Notes: generated from the letters alone by a model not told the origin. Positions 1 to 5,758 are shown, counted from the stretch's first letter. The stretch: 7,718 bases of DNA from B1Sed10-231 sp046483385 (GCA_046483385.1 JAWODG010000188.1:1-7718); one strand, 5' to 3'. Translations and numbers: made by a program.

Positions 1-160
1 GCACGTACTGCCCGAACCGCAGGAACACCCGGTAGGTGGCGTCGTCGACGGCCTTGATCACCTTCGGCGAGTCGAAGAAGAGGCCCTTCCAGTCCCGGAT
101 GGTGAACCCGACCGTAGGTCGGCTGACGGCCGGTCGGCCGACCTTTCGTCGGACTCGCAT
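1..160 (-). CDS. Neck/tail protein, N-terminal part (HK97 gp10 / minor-tail-like), cut by window edge
   Basis: Only the first 53 codons are visible; the frame is open to the left edge. The ATG at 160 is preceded by a GA-rich Shine-Dalgarno region (GAAGGAAGG, about 5 bases before the ATG). The N-terminus is basic (MRVRRKVGRP), followed by an amphipathic stretch reading KVIKAVDDATYRVFLRFGQY. From family knowledge, this 'VIKAVDxAT...FG.YVR' opening resembles small phage proteins of the HK97 gp10 / lambda Z type, which complete the neck or tail. It starts 34 bases after the preceding gene's stop, at the downstream end of the head-tail genes, which fits that role. The family assignment is inference from a short fragment; that it is a real gene is well supported by the start site, the frame and the operon context. 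Confidence 0.7.
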   Translation of the reverse strand, partial: MRVRRKVGRPAVSRPTVGFTIRDWKGLFFDSPKVIKAVDDATYRVFLRFGQYV

Positions 161-194
161 GGCTACCTTCCTTCTTCGCTAAAGCTTCGAAGCA

Positions 195-623
195 CTACCG
201 CCAGGTCCGGAAGGTCAGGGTCAGGATGCTGGTGAAAAGCCGCCCCTCGCGCATGTGCTCCTGCGCGTAGATGGGGCCGTTCTCGACCGCCACGCAGGCC
301 GCCTCGGGGTCGGTCTCCAGCGCGGTGCCGCGGAAGTGGTCCGCGATCTCCTCAACAAGGTCCATCAGAGGGTCGAGTTCGGCCGGGCCCTCCTCCTCGA
401 ACTTCCGCTGCACGCCGATGTCCACCCGGCAGTCGTGCTGGTGGCCGGAGCGACTCGCCGTGCTGATGTCGATTCCCTTGGGCACCACCGTGACGCGCAG
501 CGTGCCCATCTCCTCCAGGTCGAGGCGCGGCACGTAGGCCCGCGTCGCGGTGAAGGGCATGCTAAAGACGGTCGCGTTGAGTTCGGCGACCACCGCGTCC
601 GCGATGTCGATGATCAGGGCCAT
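195..623 (-). CDS. Hypothetical phage head-tail/tail completion protein (142 aa)
   Basis: I do not recognise a named family. The start is taken as the ATG at 623 (MALIIDIADAV), because GGGAGG at 632-637 lies 8 bases upstream of it; the in-frame GTG at 632 would add three residues but overlaps that ribosome-binding site. The ATG follows the TGA of the upstream gene by one base, so translation is probably coupled. The protein has an N-terminal helix, a beta-rich middle (TLRVTVVPKG...CRVDIGVQRKF), an acidic helix (LDPLMDLVEEIADHF) and a C-terminal strand pair ending LFTSILTLTFRTWR. This alpha/beta plan with a C-terminal 'F.S.L.L.FR' strand is compatible with tail-terminator or neck-completion proteins. 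Its place between an FII-like joining protein and a gp10/Z-like gene supports a virion role. No signal peptide or membrane segment is seen. Confidence 0.75.
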   Translation of the reverse strand: MALIIDIADAVVAELNATVFSMPFTATRAYVPRLDLEEMGTLRVTVVPKGIDISTASRSGHQHDCRVDIGVQRKFEEEGPAELDPLMDLVEEIADHFRGTALETDPEAACVAVENGPIYAQEHMREGRLFTSILTLTFRTWR

Positions 624-624
624 C

Positions 625-864
625 TCAGGCACCTCCCGCTATGAACCGTGCGGCCATGGTGCCGGCCACGCCGAGCAGCGCGGTCAGGATCGAGATCACG
701 GCGGTCACCCAGACCGGGGGACGGGCCATGATCCGCTCCACCAGCTCCTCCAGCCGGTCGAGACGTCGCTCGTGATCGTGCAGCGTCGCCTCGTGGGCGG
801 TATGGAACCGGCAGGTCACGCCGCTCCCGTTCTTCTCTTCGGCATGGATGCTCTCGGCGCCCAT
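625..864 (-). CDS. Small single-pass membrane protein with coiled coil (79 aa)
   Basis: The ATG at 864 shares one base with the upstream TGA (TGATG) and is preceded by GGAGGGAG, so this gene is translationally coupled to the FII-like gene. Residues 1-22 are polar and His/Cys-containing (VTCRFHTAHE at about 16-25). Residues 26-47 form a charged amphipathic helix with heptad-like spacing (LHDHERRLDRLEELVERI). Residues 51-73 are a hydrophobic segment (VWVTAVISILTALLGVAGTM), and the tail is short (AARFIAGGA). There is no signal peptidase site. A coiled coil followed by one C-terminal membrane span resembles the XhlA haemolysin/holin-associated type and small phage holins, but sequence identity to XhlA is not evident. 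Its place inside the head-tail gene block is unusual for a lysis gene. A membrane location is well supported; the function is unknown. Confidence 0.8.
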   Translation of the reverse strand: MGAESIHAEEKNGSGVTCRFHTAHEATLHDHERRLDRLEELVERIMARPPVWVTAVISILTALLGVAGTMAARFIAGGA

Positions 865-1235
865 CAGGCTCCCTCCGTTCCGACCAGCTTCGTGTGTATG
901 CGCAACGTCGTGCGGTCCGGGTCGCAGAACCGATAGTGCCGCTCCGGGCCGAGGTCCATGGCCTCGTAGACCTCGGCCCCGTCCACGATCTCGTCACCCC
1001 GCTCGGGGAGGACGTTCCGGCCCTCCAGCACCAGGTCGGCCGTCGCGATCAGGTAATCGCGCGTCTCCTGCTCCAGGATCATGCCCGTGCCGTCGTCCAC
1101 CTCGAACCGCGTGGCGGCCACCGTTGCCGGCACAGTCGCTTCGGCGGCGCCGCGCCGGTAGGTCACCTCGTGGGAGAGGTGCTCCCGGCGCTGGCCCTCC
1201 AGCCAGTCCAGCCCTTCCTGGAGGAGATCGCTCAT
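864..1235 (-). CDS. Head-tail joining protein, lambda FII-like (123 aa)
   Basis: This is a small soluble beta-rich protein with an N-terminal helix (MSDLLQEGLDWLEGQ), then RREHLSHEVTYRRG, several strands, and a GDEI turn before YEAMDLGPERHYRFCDP, ending in IHTKLVGTEGA. The organisation of a short helix plus a small beta barrel carrying '.LPERGD.I', a 'YEVM'-like strand and a final 'R.HTK.VG' is that of the phage head-tail attachment group which includes lambda gpFII (117 residues, similar length). Such proteins sit at the connector and form the surface to which the tail binds. The gene begins at an ATG at 1235 with GGAG five bases upstream, 10 bases after the cement-protein gene. Its order after portal, capsid and decoration genes matches lambda. 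The exact family is inferred from pattern and context. Confidence 0.75.
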   Translation of the reverse strand: MSDLLQEGLDWLEGQRREHLSHEVTYRRGAAEATVPATVAATRFEVDDGTGMILEQETRDYLIATADLVLEGRNVLPERGDEIVDGAEVYEAMDLGPERHYRFCDPDRTTLRIHTKLVGTEGA

Positions 1236-1245
1236 CGCCGCTCCG

Positions 1246-1587
1246 CTATTGGCTCATGCGGACCCGCACGGTCGCGTCGTCGTCGCCGGCGGCGGCCACG
1301 GTCTTGCCGATCAGCTTGTTCGCCCCGGTCTCCGAGTCGGTGCCGGCCTGACCCTCTGCCTCGTCCCAGTAGACGTTGGCGCCGGCGGCGATGCCCTCGC
1401 CCACGCCGGTCGCCTTGGGGAAGTCGAAGACGCCCGTCACCGCCAGGGCGCCGAGCGTGTCGGCGGCAATGTCGAGCCTGGACACGCCGACCAGCTCGCC
1501 CTGGACCACCACATCGCCGGCCGAGACGTCGGAGCTCGGCGTGTAGTCAATCGCGCTTCCTTCCTGCACGAACTTCGCAGTTGCCAT
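1246..1587 (-). CDS. DUF2190-type capsid cement/decoration protein (113 aa)
   Basis: The protein matches the DUF2190 pattern: a start MATAKFVQEGSAIDYTP, a central glycine/valine beta region (VVVQGELVGVSRLDIA), the motif VTGVFDFPKATG, then GANVYWDEAEGQ and a C-terminal KLIGKTVAAAGDDDATVRVRM. Members of this family are small beta-barrel proteins encoded beside phage major capsid genes and are regarded as capsid cement/decoration proteins that bind the outside of the expanded shell. The length is normal for the family. It lies 33 bases downstream of the capsid fusion stop, with GGAGG 8 bases before the ATG; a separate strong ribosome-binding site suits a protein needed in hundreds of copies. In lambda the decoration gene D precedes the capsid gene; here it follows. 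No anomaly is seen in the sequence. Confidence 0.9.
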   Translation of the reverse strand: MATAKFVQEGSAIDYTPSSDVSAGDVVVQGELVGVSRLDIAADTLGALAVTGVFDFPKATGVGEGIAAGANVYWDEAEGQAGTDSETGANKLIGKTVAAAGDDDATVRVRMSQ

Positions 1588-1620
1588 CTGTCTGTCCTCC
1601 GTTACTCAGTTTTCAGGCCC

Positions 1621-3207
1621 TTACTCGCCTGCGAACTTCACCATCCCCCGGTGGTCCTGCTCGCGGACGCCGAGGTCGAAATACACCCGGAACTGAATCC
1701 CGAGCGTGTTGAAGTCGGTTTCCCCCTTCTCCACGGTCGGCGTGCGGCGGCCCTTCAGGTAGCCGATCTCGAAGGTGTCCACGATGGCCGGGTCGGCGAA
1801 CAGGTACCACGCCAGGGAACTGGAGCCCGCATAGTTCGCGTTGGAGAGGTAGGGACTAACCAGCACCTCGAGGTCCTCGTCCGCCACGGCGTTGTAGGTG
1901 GGGATGCGCTCCTTGTCGGTCGAGCCCACCGCGATCAGCAGCGTGGAGTTCAGAAGCTCGCGGGCCGTCATCTTCAGCGCCGTCGGCACCAGCAGGAACT
2001 TCGGGGAGATGTTGATCGGCTGGCCGTCGGCGTCGGTCTGGTCCAGAAACATCTGCACCGCTTCGCCCAGGCTCTCGATGCCCAGCACCGTGTCGGCACC
2101 CGCCTTGTAGTTACCGTTCCCGGCCGAGAACAGGCTGTTGGGGTTGGCGAGCAGCCGGATGAAGAAAAGCTGGTCAATCTTCCGCGCCGCCCGGGCGCCC
2201 ATGCCCTCGGGGACCTTCAGGAAGGCGCCGAGGTCGTCGTTGTAGATCATCTGCCGGGTCAGGGCGAAGATCTTGCCGTAGGTCCCCAGCTTGTTGGTGG
2301 CCTTCTCTTCGGTCAGCCCCCCGTGCTTGATTTCCCCGTCCGGGGCCACCGGCTCCAGGTCGCCCACGTCGGTCAGACGGTAGCGCTCCGACTCCTTGAA
2401 GTCGTTCAACTCCCCCTCGCTGCAGAGACGAGTGGCCACCACCGGCTGCGCCCGGAAGGCCTTCAGCAGCTTTTTGTTGGCCACGTTGTTGAGGATGCCC
2501 GGCAGGCTGACCGTCGAGAACGCCGCCCGGATCGTGTCGTTGCAGAAGCTTCTCGGCACCGTTAATCCCTCCAGACGGGCGCACTCGGCGAACACCATCT
2601 GCAGGCTGATGTCCCGCTCCCGGTGCACGCCTGTCATCACCTCGGCGCCGTAGTGCCCTGACAGCTGGTCCTCCGGTATTCCCGCCCGGAGGCAGAGGGC
2701 GGCCTCCAGCATCTCTACCTCGTGCTCCCGACCCCGATCGCGTCCCACCGATATGGCCACGTCCGCCCGGGGGCGGCTCTCGCGGATGGCCCTCAGCACG
2801 CTCCGACCCGTGCGGTCAACGTCCCATCCGGCCCGCACGGCCTCCCGCTCGATCTCCGGGAACTCGCCGGCGCAGATATCCTGGATGGCGGCGACGCGTT
2901 CCCGCTCGGCACGGACGGCGCTTTCGGCTTCCTCCATCGCGCTCGCGGCCAAAGGCGCTGGCGGCGGGACCCGCGAGGCACCATCGCCCGTCGGCCCGGC
3001 GGCTGACCCCGCGCTCGCCACCCCCGGGCGGGACCCGGCCTCGGCACCCTCACAACCCCTTCGCCCCGCCTCGGGTTCCTGGGTCGCCTCCGGCTCGGGA
3101 CCGGGCTCCTCGCCCGCCTCGAACGCGGCCTTCAGCTCGGCCATCCTGTCCTCATCGACCGTCTCGGGGTCGATCCCGTGCTGCTCCATCCACTCTTCGA
3201 ACTCCAT
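1621..3207 (-). CDS. Nested in-frame product: scaffold + major capsid protein without protease (528 aa)
   Basis: Inside the fusion gene, an ATG at 3207-3205 is preceded by a perfect GGAGG (3219-3215) at a 7-base spacing, which is one of the best ribosome-binding sites in the window. Translation from it would start MEFEEWMEQHGIDPETVDED, just after the predicted end of the protease domain, and run in the same frame to the capsid stop. Lambda uses a nested start in the same way to make scaffold Nu3 inside protease gene C. A nested start would supply the hundreds of capsid subunits while keeping the protease-bearing form in minority. The site is seen directly in the sequence; that it is used is inference. 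The alternative is that GGAGG is simply the codons for Gly-Gly-Lys in a linker. Confidence 0.5.
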   Translation of the reverse strand: MEFEEWMEQHGIDPETVDEDRMAELKAAFEAGEEPGPEPEATQEPEAGRRGCEGAEAGSRPGVASAGSAAGPTGDGASRVPPPAPLAASAMEEAESAVRAERERVAAIQDICAGEFPEIEREAVRAGWDVDRTGRSVLRAIRESRPRADVAISVGRDRGREHEVEMLEAALCLRAGIPEDQLSGHYGAEVMTGVHRERDISLQMVFAECARLEGLTVPRSFCNDTIRAAFSTVSLPGILNNVANKKLLKAFRAQPVVATRLCSEGELNDFKESERYRLTDVGDLEPVAPDGEIKHGGLTEEKATNKLGTYGKIFALTRQMIYNDDLGAFLKVPEGMGARAARKIDQLFFIRLLANPNSLFSAGNGNYKAGADTVLGIESLGEAVQMFLDQTDADGQPINISPKFLLVPTALKMTARELLNSTLLIAVGSTDKERIPTYNAVADEDLEVLVSPYLSNANYAGSSSLAWYLFADPAIVDTFEIGYLKGRRTPTVEKGETDFNTLGIQFRVYFDLGVREQDHRGMVKFAGE

Positions 3208-3738
3208 GGTCTTGCCTCCGTACAGGTGAAAACTCGCTCCGCCCGTGCGCAGCCGGGCGGCAACCTTCATCCGAGTGGTCATGTCCGCTCCCACGGCCAC
3301 TACGGAAACCTCTCTGAGAACCGACCGCGTGACGTGGTAGAACGGCCCGGCATGGGTCCGGCCGTTCACCGCGCGGCTCCTGCGCACCAGCTCGGCGTCC
3401 AGGACCTCGGCGCCAATGGAGAGCTGCCAGTCCGCGCCGGCCTCGGCCTGCTCGATGATTCCCTTCGCCTGGCCGCTGGAGGAGAGTATTTCGCCCTCGA
3501 TGACGAGCCCGTCGTCCTCGACCCGGGCCCGCACCATGCCGACGCGGCTCCCGGTCCGGTTCTCGTGGTTGGTCAGGAGCGGGACCGTCTCCGGTATCTC
3601 CAGGCCCGCCAGCTCGACGACGACCGGATGCCGCCATCCGGGCAGCTTCATCTTGCCGCCGGTGTAGGCGACGCCCATGACGCGGGCGTTCGAGGCCCCG
3701 GTTTCCTTGGCCGCTTCAATGATCAGGAACTCGTCCAT
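1621..3738 (-). CDS. Prohead protease-scaffold-major capsid protein fusion (705 aa)
   Basis: Residue numbers are from the ATG at 3738. Residues 1 to about 165 are a prohead protease of the S78-like type: His58 in LLTNHENR and Ser107 in WQLSIGAEV are the expected catalytic pair, followed by LREVSVVAVGAD. Residues 178 to about 325 are scaffold-like: a short helical start (MEFEEWMEQHGIDPETVD), a Pro/Glu/Ala/Gly-rich linker at about 207-266, then a charged helix (AESAVRAERERVAAIQ) and an 'AGWDVDRTGRSVLRAIRE' element. The C-terminal ~370 residues are a major capsid protein resembling Mu gpT-like proteins (TYGKIFALTRQMIYNDD, IDQLFFIRLLANP, FLLVPTALKMTARELL, GIQFRVYFDLGV). The protease is expected to digest the scaffold during maturation. 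An in-frame GTG at 3750 overlaps the portal stop (GTGA), but the ATG at 3738 has GAGGAG just upstream and is preferred. Such fusions are known in phages. Confidence 0.93.
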   Translation of the reverse strand: MDEFLIIEAAKETGASNARVMGVAYTGGKMKLPGWRHPVVVELAGLEIPETVPLLTNHENRTGSRVGMVRARVEDDGLVIEGEILSSSGQAKGIIEQAEAGADWQLSIGAEVLDAELVRRSRAVNGRTHAGPFYHVTRSVLREVSVVAVGADMTTRMKVAARLRTGGASFHLYGGKTMEFEEWMEQHGIDPETVDEDRMAELKAAFEAGEEPGPEPEATQEPEAGRRGCEGAEAGSRPGVASAGSAAGPTGDGASRVPPPAPLAASAMEEAESAVRAERERVAAIQDICAGEFPEIEREAVRAGWDVDRTGRSVLRAIRESRPRADVAISVGRDRGREHEVEMLEAALCLRAGIPEDQLSGHYGAEVMTGVHRERDISLQMVFAECARLEGLTVPRSFCNDTIRAAFSTVSLPGILNNVANKKLLKAFRAQPVVATRLCSEGELNDFKESERYRLTDVGDLEPVAPDGEIKHGGLTEEKATNKLGTYGKIFALTRQMIYNDDLGAFLKVPEGMGARAARKIDQLFFIRLLANPNSLFSAGNGNYKAGADTVLGIESLGEAVQMFLDQTDADGQPINISPKFLLVPTALKMTARELLNSTLLIAVGSTDKERIPTYNAVADEDLEVLVSPYLSNANYAGSSSLAWYLFADPAIVDTFEIGYLKGRRTPTVEKGETDFNTLGIQFRVYFDLGVREQDHRGMVKFAGE
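3205..3219 (-). promoter_or_regulatory. Internal ribosome-binding site and ATG in the capsid fusion gene
   Basis: On the minus strand the order is GGAGG, seven bases, ATG. It falls at codons 174-178 of the fusion gene, at the border between protease and scaffold parts, where protein conservation would be expected to be low. Spacing and strength equal those of the stand-alone genes in this operon. Confidence 0.55.
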
Positions 3739-3746
3739 GTCTCTCC

Positions 3747-5276
3747 TCACGCCAGTGCAAGGGCCGCTTCGGACTCCTCCAGTTCATCGACCCGTTCCTC
3801 GAGCTCTCCGGTCTCGGGCTCCTGCGGCGCCGGCAATGCTTCGGCCGCCGGGAGCCCCAGCTCCCTCATCAGCGACATCTCGCGCGCACGCTGCCGGAGT
3901 TCGGCCTCCCAGTCCTTCCCCTGACGCGCGTACTCGTGGGCCAGCGTGGTGGTGTGGTTCCTCAGGCGCTCGCCCTGGGCCTTCGCCTCCTTGGCCGGGT
4001 CGACGTGCTCGGTGCCGTCCCAGAACCACTGGTGTTTCGGCAGGATGCGGCGCAGGCCGGCGACGGGCACGCTCTCCACCAGGCCCGCCTCCAGGGCGTA
4101 CTCCCAGAGCCAGGCGGCCAGCACGCGGTCGAGGACCTTCCGCGCCATGAAGGCCTGATCGACGCGGATGCTCTTGAAGTAGGTCTGGTGGTCGAGGCGC
4201 CCCGACGCGTAGTTGTAGCCAGACGAATTCCCGGCGGCGATGTTGAAGGGCATGTTCAGACAGCGGGCGATCTCGTTCAGAATCTGCTTTTTGAACTCCG
4301 CGTACGTGGTGGCCGGCTGGGCCGGCTCGATCTGGCTCATCTTCCAGCCGCCCGGCATGGTCAGCAGCATGTTGCGCTCAAGCTCGACCAGGTCCATCGG
4401 CTCGACGGCCTCCGCCTCCCCGGCCGGCGGGGTGTCGGTGTAGAGGATGCCGGCGAAGTTGGCCGCCGCCTCGGCCGCGCTGATGACAGCCAGCGTGAAC
4501 CTGCGCAGCTGCGCGAAGAGCGGCAGGGCCGGGGTGATCTCCGGAACGCCGCGATGCTGGCCGGGCCGCTCGGCCCGGAAGATGTGGACCATGCTCTCGG
4601 CCGGAACCGTCATGAAGTCCTGCTTGAACGACCAGGCGTTGCCGCCCGGGTGTTCCTTCAGGACGTGGTAGGCGACCGGGTTGCCGTGACCGTCCAGGCG
4701 CACGCCGTCGACCTCCTGCTCGTCGCTTTGGAGCCGGAGCGGGCTGGTCACCTGGTCGGCTTCGATCAACCGCAGGTCGAGCTTGACGGGGTGGTCGAGG
4801 ACCGGGTTGTTGACCAGGACGGCGAAGGCCTCGCCGTCCTGCGCGCGGGCCATGCGCATCGTGCGGAGCTTCTCGGCAAGGGCGACCTCCTGCGCCCACA
4901 GCTCGAACTCCACCTCGACCTGGTGGTTGACGGCGTCGTCGGGCGTCAGGAGTTGCAGGCGCGGCCCGGTCCCCACGGTGTCGTTGGCCAGCGTCAGCAC
5001 GATCCCGCGTGCATAGGAGTTATTGGCGACCTCGTAGCGGGCCCGGTTGCGGAGCGTGCGCCGCACGTCGGCGTTGGCCGCCGCGTCCGCGCTCAGGGCG
5101 TCGGCGTTCGCCCAGTGGCGGCGGTTGTCGTCGGTGGTGACGGCCGCGTCATAGCGGGCGCGCAAGGCCCCCGAGCGCGCCAGGGCGAGGTAGCGCCTCG
5201 CCAGCGCGGCGCTTGCCAGCTGCGCCGGCTCGGCGTTCTCGGTCCTGCCCGTGATCTTCTTCAGCCAGCCAAGCAC
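3747..5276 (-). CDS. Portal protein, lambda gpB family (509 aa)
   Basis: The portal forms the dodecameric ring at one capsid vertex through which terminase pumps DNA. Lambda-family hallmarks are present in order: RNRARYEVANNSYARGIVLTLA then NDTVGTGPRLQ (about 77-108), a beta wing region with VKLDLRLIEADQV (164-176), VHIFRAERPGQHRGVPEITPAL (230-251), the long helix around LFAQLRRFTLAVISAAEAAAN, EFKKQILNEIARCLNMPF (327-344), SGYNYASGRLDHQTYF (352-367), and the C-terminal HVDPAKEAKAQ with a DWEAELRQRARE helix. The length is normal for the family. The last 25 residues are acidic (ETGELEERVDELEESEA). The GTG start at 5276 is two bases after the upstream stop, with GGGAG seven bases ahead. Its stop at 3747 lies just before the capsid fusion start, so the two are probably coupled. 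Nothing appears truncated. Confidence 0.96.
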   Translation of the reverse strand: MLGWLKKITGRTENAEPAQLASAALARRYLALARSGALRARYDAAVTTDDNRRHWANADALSADAAANADVRRTLRNRARYEVANNSYARGIVLTLANDTVGTGPRLQLLTPDDAVNHQVEVEFELWAQEVALAEKLRTMRMARAQDGEAFAVLVNNPVLDHPVKLDLRLIEADQVTSPLRLQSDEQEVDGVRLDGHGNPVAYHVLKEHPGGNAWSFKQDFMTVPAESMVHIFRAERPGQHRGVPEITPALPLFAQLRRFTLAVISAAEAAANFAGILYTDTPPAGEAEAVEPMDLVELERNMLLTMPGGWKMSQIEPAQPATTYAEFKKQILNEIARCLNMPFNIAAGNSSGYNYASGRLDHQTYFKSIRVDQAFMARKVLDRVLAAWLWEYALEAGLVESVPVAGLRRILPKHQWFWDGTEHVDPAKEAKAQGERLRNHTTTLAHEYARQGKDWEAELRQRAREMSLMRELGLPAAEALPAPQEPETGELEERVDELEESEAALALA

Positions 5277-5278
5277 CG

Positions 5279-5473
5279 TTACGCTCCCGGTGGAGACAGC
5301 TTAGTGAACCGCAGGGACTTCGTGGGCTTGTCGCCGCTCTCCTTCGAGGCCAGGTAGCGGTCGGCGGCGAGCTGGTCCTTCAGGCTGTGCTGCTGCACCT
5401 CGCCCACGTCGCCCTTCGCGCTGCGTGGGCCCTGGGCGTTCTTCTCTATGGCGTCCTTCAGCTCGTCGGCCAT
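5279..5473 (-). CDS. Small conserved-looking phage protein in gpW position (64 aa)
   Basis: The protein is MADELKDAIEKNAQGPRSAK... ending SLRFTKLSPPGA. The start is placed at the ATG at 5473 because AAGGAGAGG lies immediately upstream; an in-frame TTG at 5491 would place that ribosome-binding site inside the gene. It has an N-terminal helix, a polar middle (DVGEVQQHSLKDQLAADRYLASKE), and a basic C-terminal strand. It contains no Cys, membrane segment or signal peptide. Size and place, directly before the portal, match lambda gpW (68 residues, head completion), but I do not see clear gpW sequence similarity, so that role is inferred from position only. It is the first gene after the structured non-coding interval and ends two bases before the portal start. 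Confidence 0.8.
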   Translation of the reverse strand: MADELKDAIEKNAQGPRSAKGDVGEVQQHSLKDQLAADRYLASKESGDKPTKSLRFTKLSPPGA

Positions 5474-5489
5474 GTCCTCTCCTTCCGCC

Positions 5490-5533
5490 AAAGAAAACGG
5501 GCCGCGCAGAGGGTGCAGGCCCCTGCACGGCCC
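5490..5533 (-). terminator. Terminator-like hairpin with T-rich tail, within the operon
   Basis: On the minus strand GGGCCG (5533-5528) can pair with CGGCCC (5504-5499), immediately followed by GTTTTCTTT. The interior contains a second perfect stem, GTGCAGG and CCTGCAC (5528-5522 with 5519-5513; only two bases between the arms, so about six pairs with a four-base loop in practice). A G/C stem directly followed by a U-rich run is the form of an intrinsic terminator for leftward transcription. It lies only 17 bases before the start codon of the next gene, so it would regulate rather than end the late transcript unless it is read through. Confidence 0.55.
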
Positions 5534-5554
5534 GTAGGTTTCCTTGGCTCCTTG

Positions 5555-5590
5555 CCCGCCATAGCTCGCCTCAAGGCGAGCGACGGCGGG
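5555..5590 (-). other. Long perfect-arm hairpin in leader (RNA structure candidate)
   Basis: Arms CCCGCC/GGCGGG (5555-5560 with 5585-5590) and GCTCGCC/GGCGAGC (5564-5570 with 5575-5581) are all perfectly complementary, separated by a symmetric 3x3 internal loop and closed by a four-base loop (TTGA on the minus strand). The thirteen pairs are almost all G-C, making it the strongest inverted repeat I found in the window. No T-run follows on either strand, so it is not a simple terminator. Confidence 0.65.
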
Positions 5591-5597
5591 AGCAGCC

Positions 5598-5616
5598 CGG
5601 CGGTAGCTAACCGCCG
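5598..5616 (-). other. Seven-pair hairpin upstream in the leader
   Basis: Minus-strand CGGCGGT (5616-5610) pairs with ACCGCCG (5604-5598) around a five-base loop. Its first arm (CGGCGG) can also pair with CCGCCG in the first arm of the next hairpin (5589-5584), so two exclusive folds are possible. The TAG of a 13-codon reading frame (5648-5607) lies in the loop. Confidence 0.55.
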
Positions 5617-5758
5617 AACTGTCGCCCGTTTGTATCGTCTGCCCTCATCCTATCCGTCCCGCGACTTGTCGCAAGACTTCCGGCCCGGATCGCCCAAAAT
5701 TGTCTATATGTAGAGGGTTTCGGCCGGATTTTCGGGGGAGGCTTTTCGCCCGGTTCCC

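Larger units (their letters stand above)
5474..5758 (-). other. Structured non-coding interval between zinc-ribbon gene and portal/capsid genes
   Basis: This is the only sizeable gap in the block. Read along the minus strand it holds: a Zn-ribbon stop; a wide inverted repeat (5728-5722 with 5685-5679) around an A/T-rich patch (about 5696-5713) that stands out in this GC-rich DNA; a possible 13-codon ORF (5648-5607); three successive hairpins (5616-5598, 5590-5555, 5533-5499), the last followed by a T-rich run; then the ribosome-binding site of the 64-residue gene. A weak promoter-like pair, TTGCGA and TAGGAT spaced 16 bases (about 5674-5647), is present but matches consensus at only four of six positions in each box. 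I see no tRNA, ribozyme core or known riboswitch here. Confidence 0.6.

Noticed and set aside
117..143. Twelve-base perfect palindrome (132-143, GGTCGGCCGACC) plus a related arm at 117-123
   Set aside because: It lies inside the start of the neck/tail gene and encodes Gly-Arg-Pro and Ser-Arg-Pro repeats. GC-rich Arg/Pro codons explain it without an operator or attachment site.
1249..2565. Long plus-strand open frame (438 codons) opposite the capsid gene
   Set aside because: The reading is Arg/His/Val/Gly-rich antisense of a clear capsid gene, without domain motifs. GC-rich coding DNA commonly leaves such frames open.
3936..5357. Long plus-strand open frame (473 codons) opposite the portal gene
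   Set aside because: It is the antisense shadow of a well-supported portal, with low-complexity composition and no recognisable motifs.
5460..5562. Minus-strand 34-codon frame starting at 5562 (MAGKEPRKPTGRAG...), containing CTLC
   Set aside because: Its ATG lies in an arm region of a strong hairpin with no good ribosome-binding site, and it runs through the terminator-like stem into the next gene out of frame. More likely it is chance.
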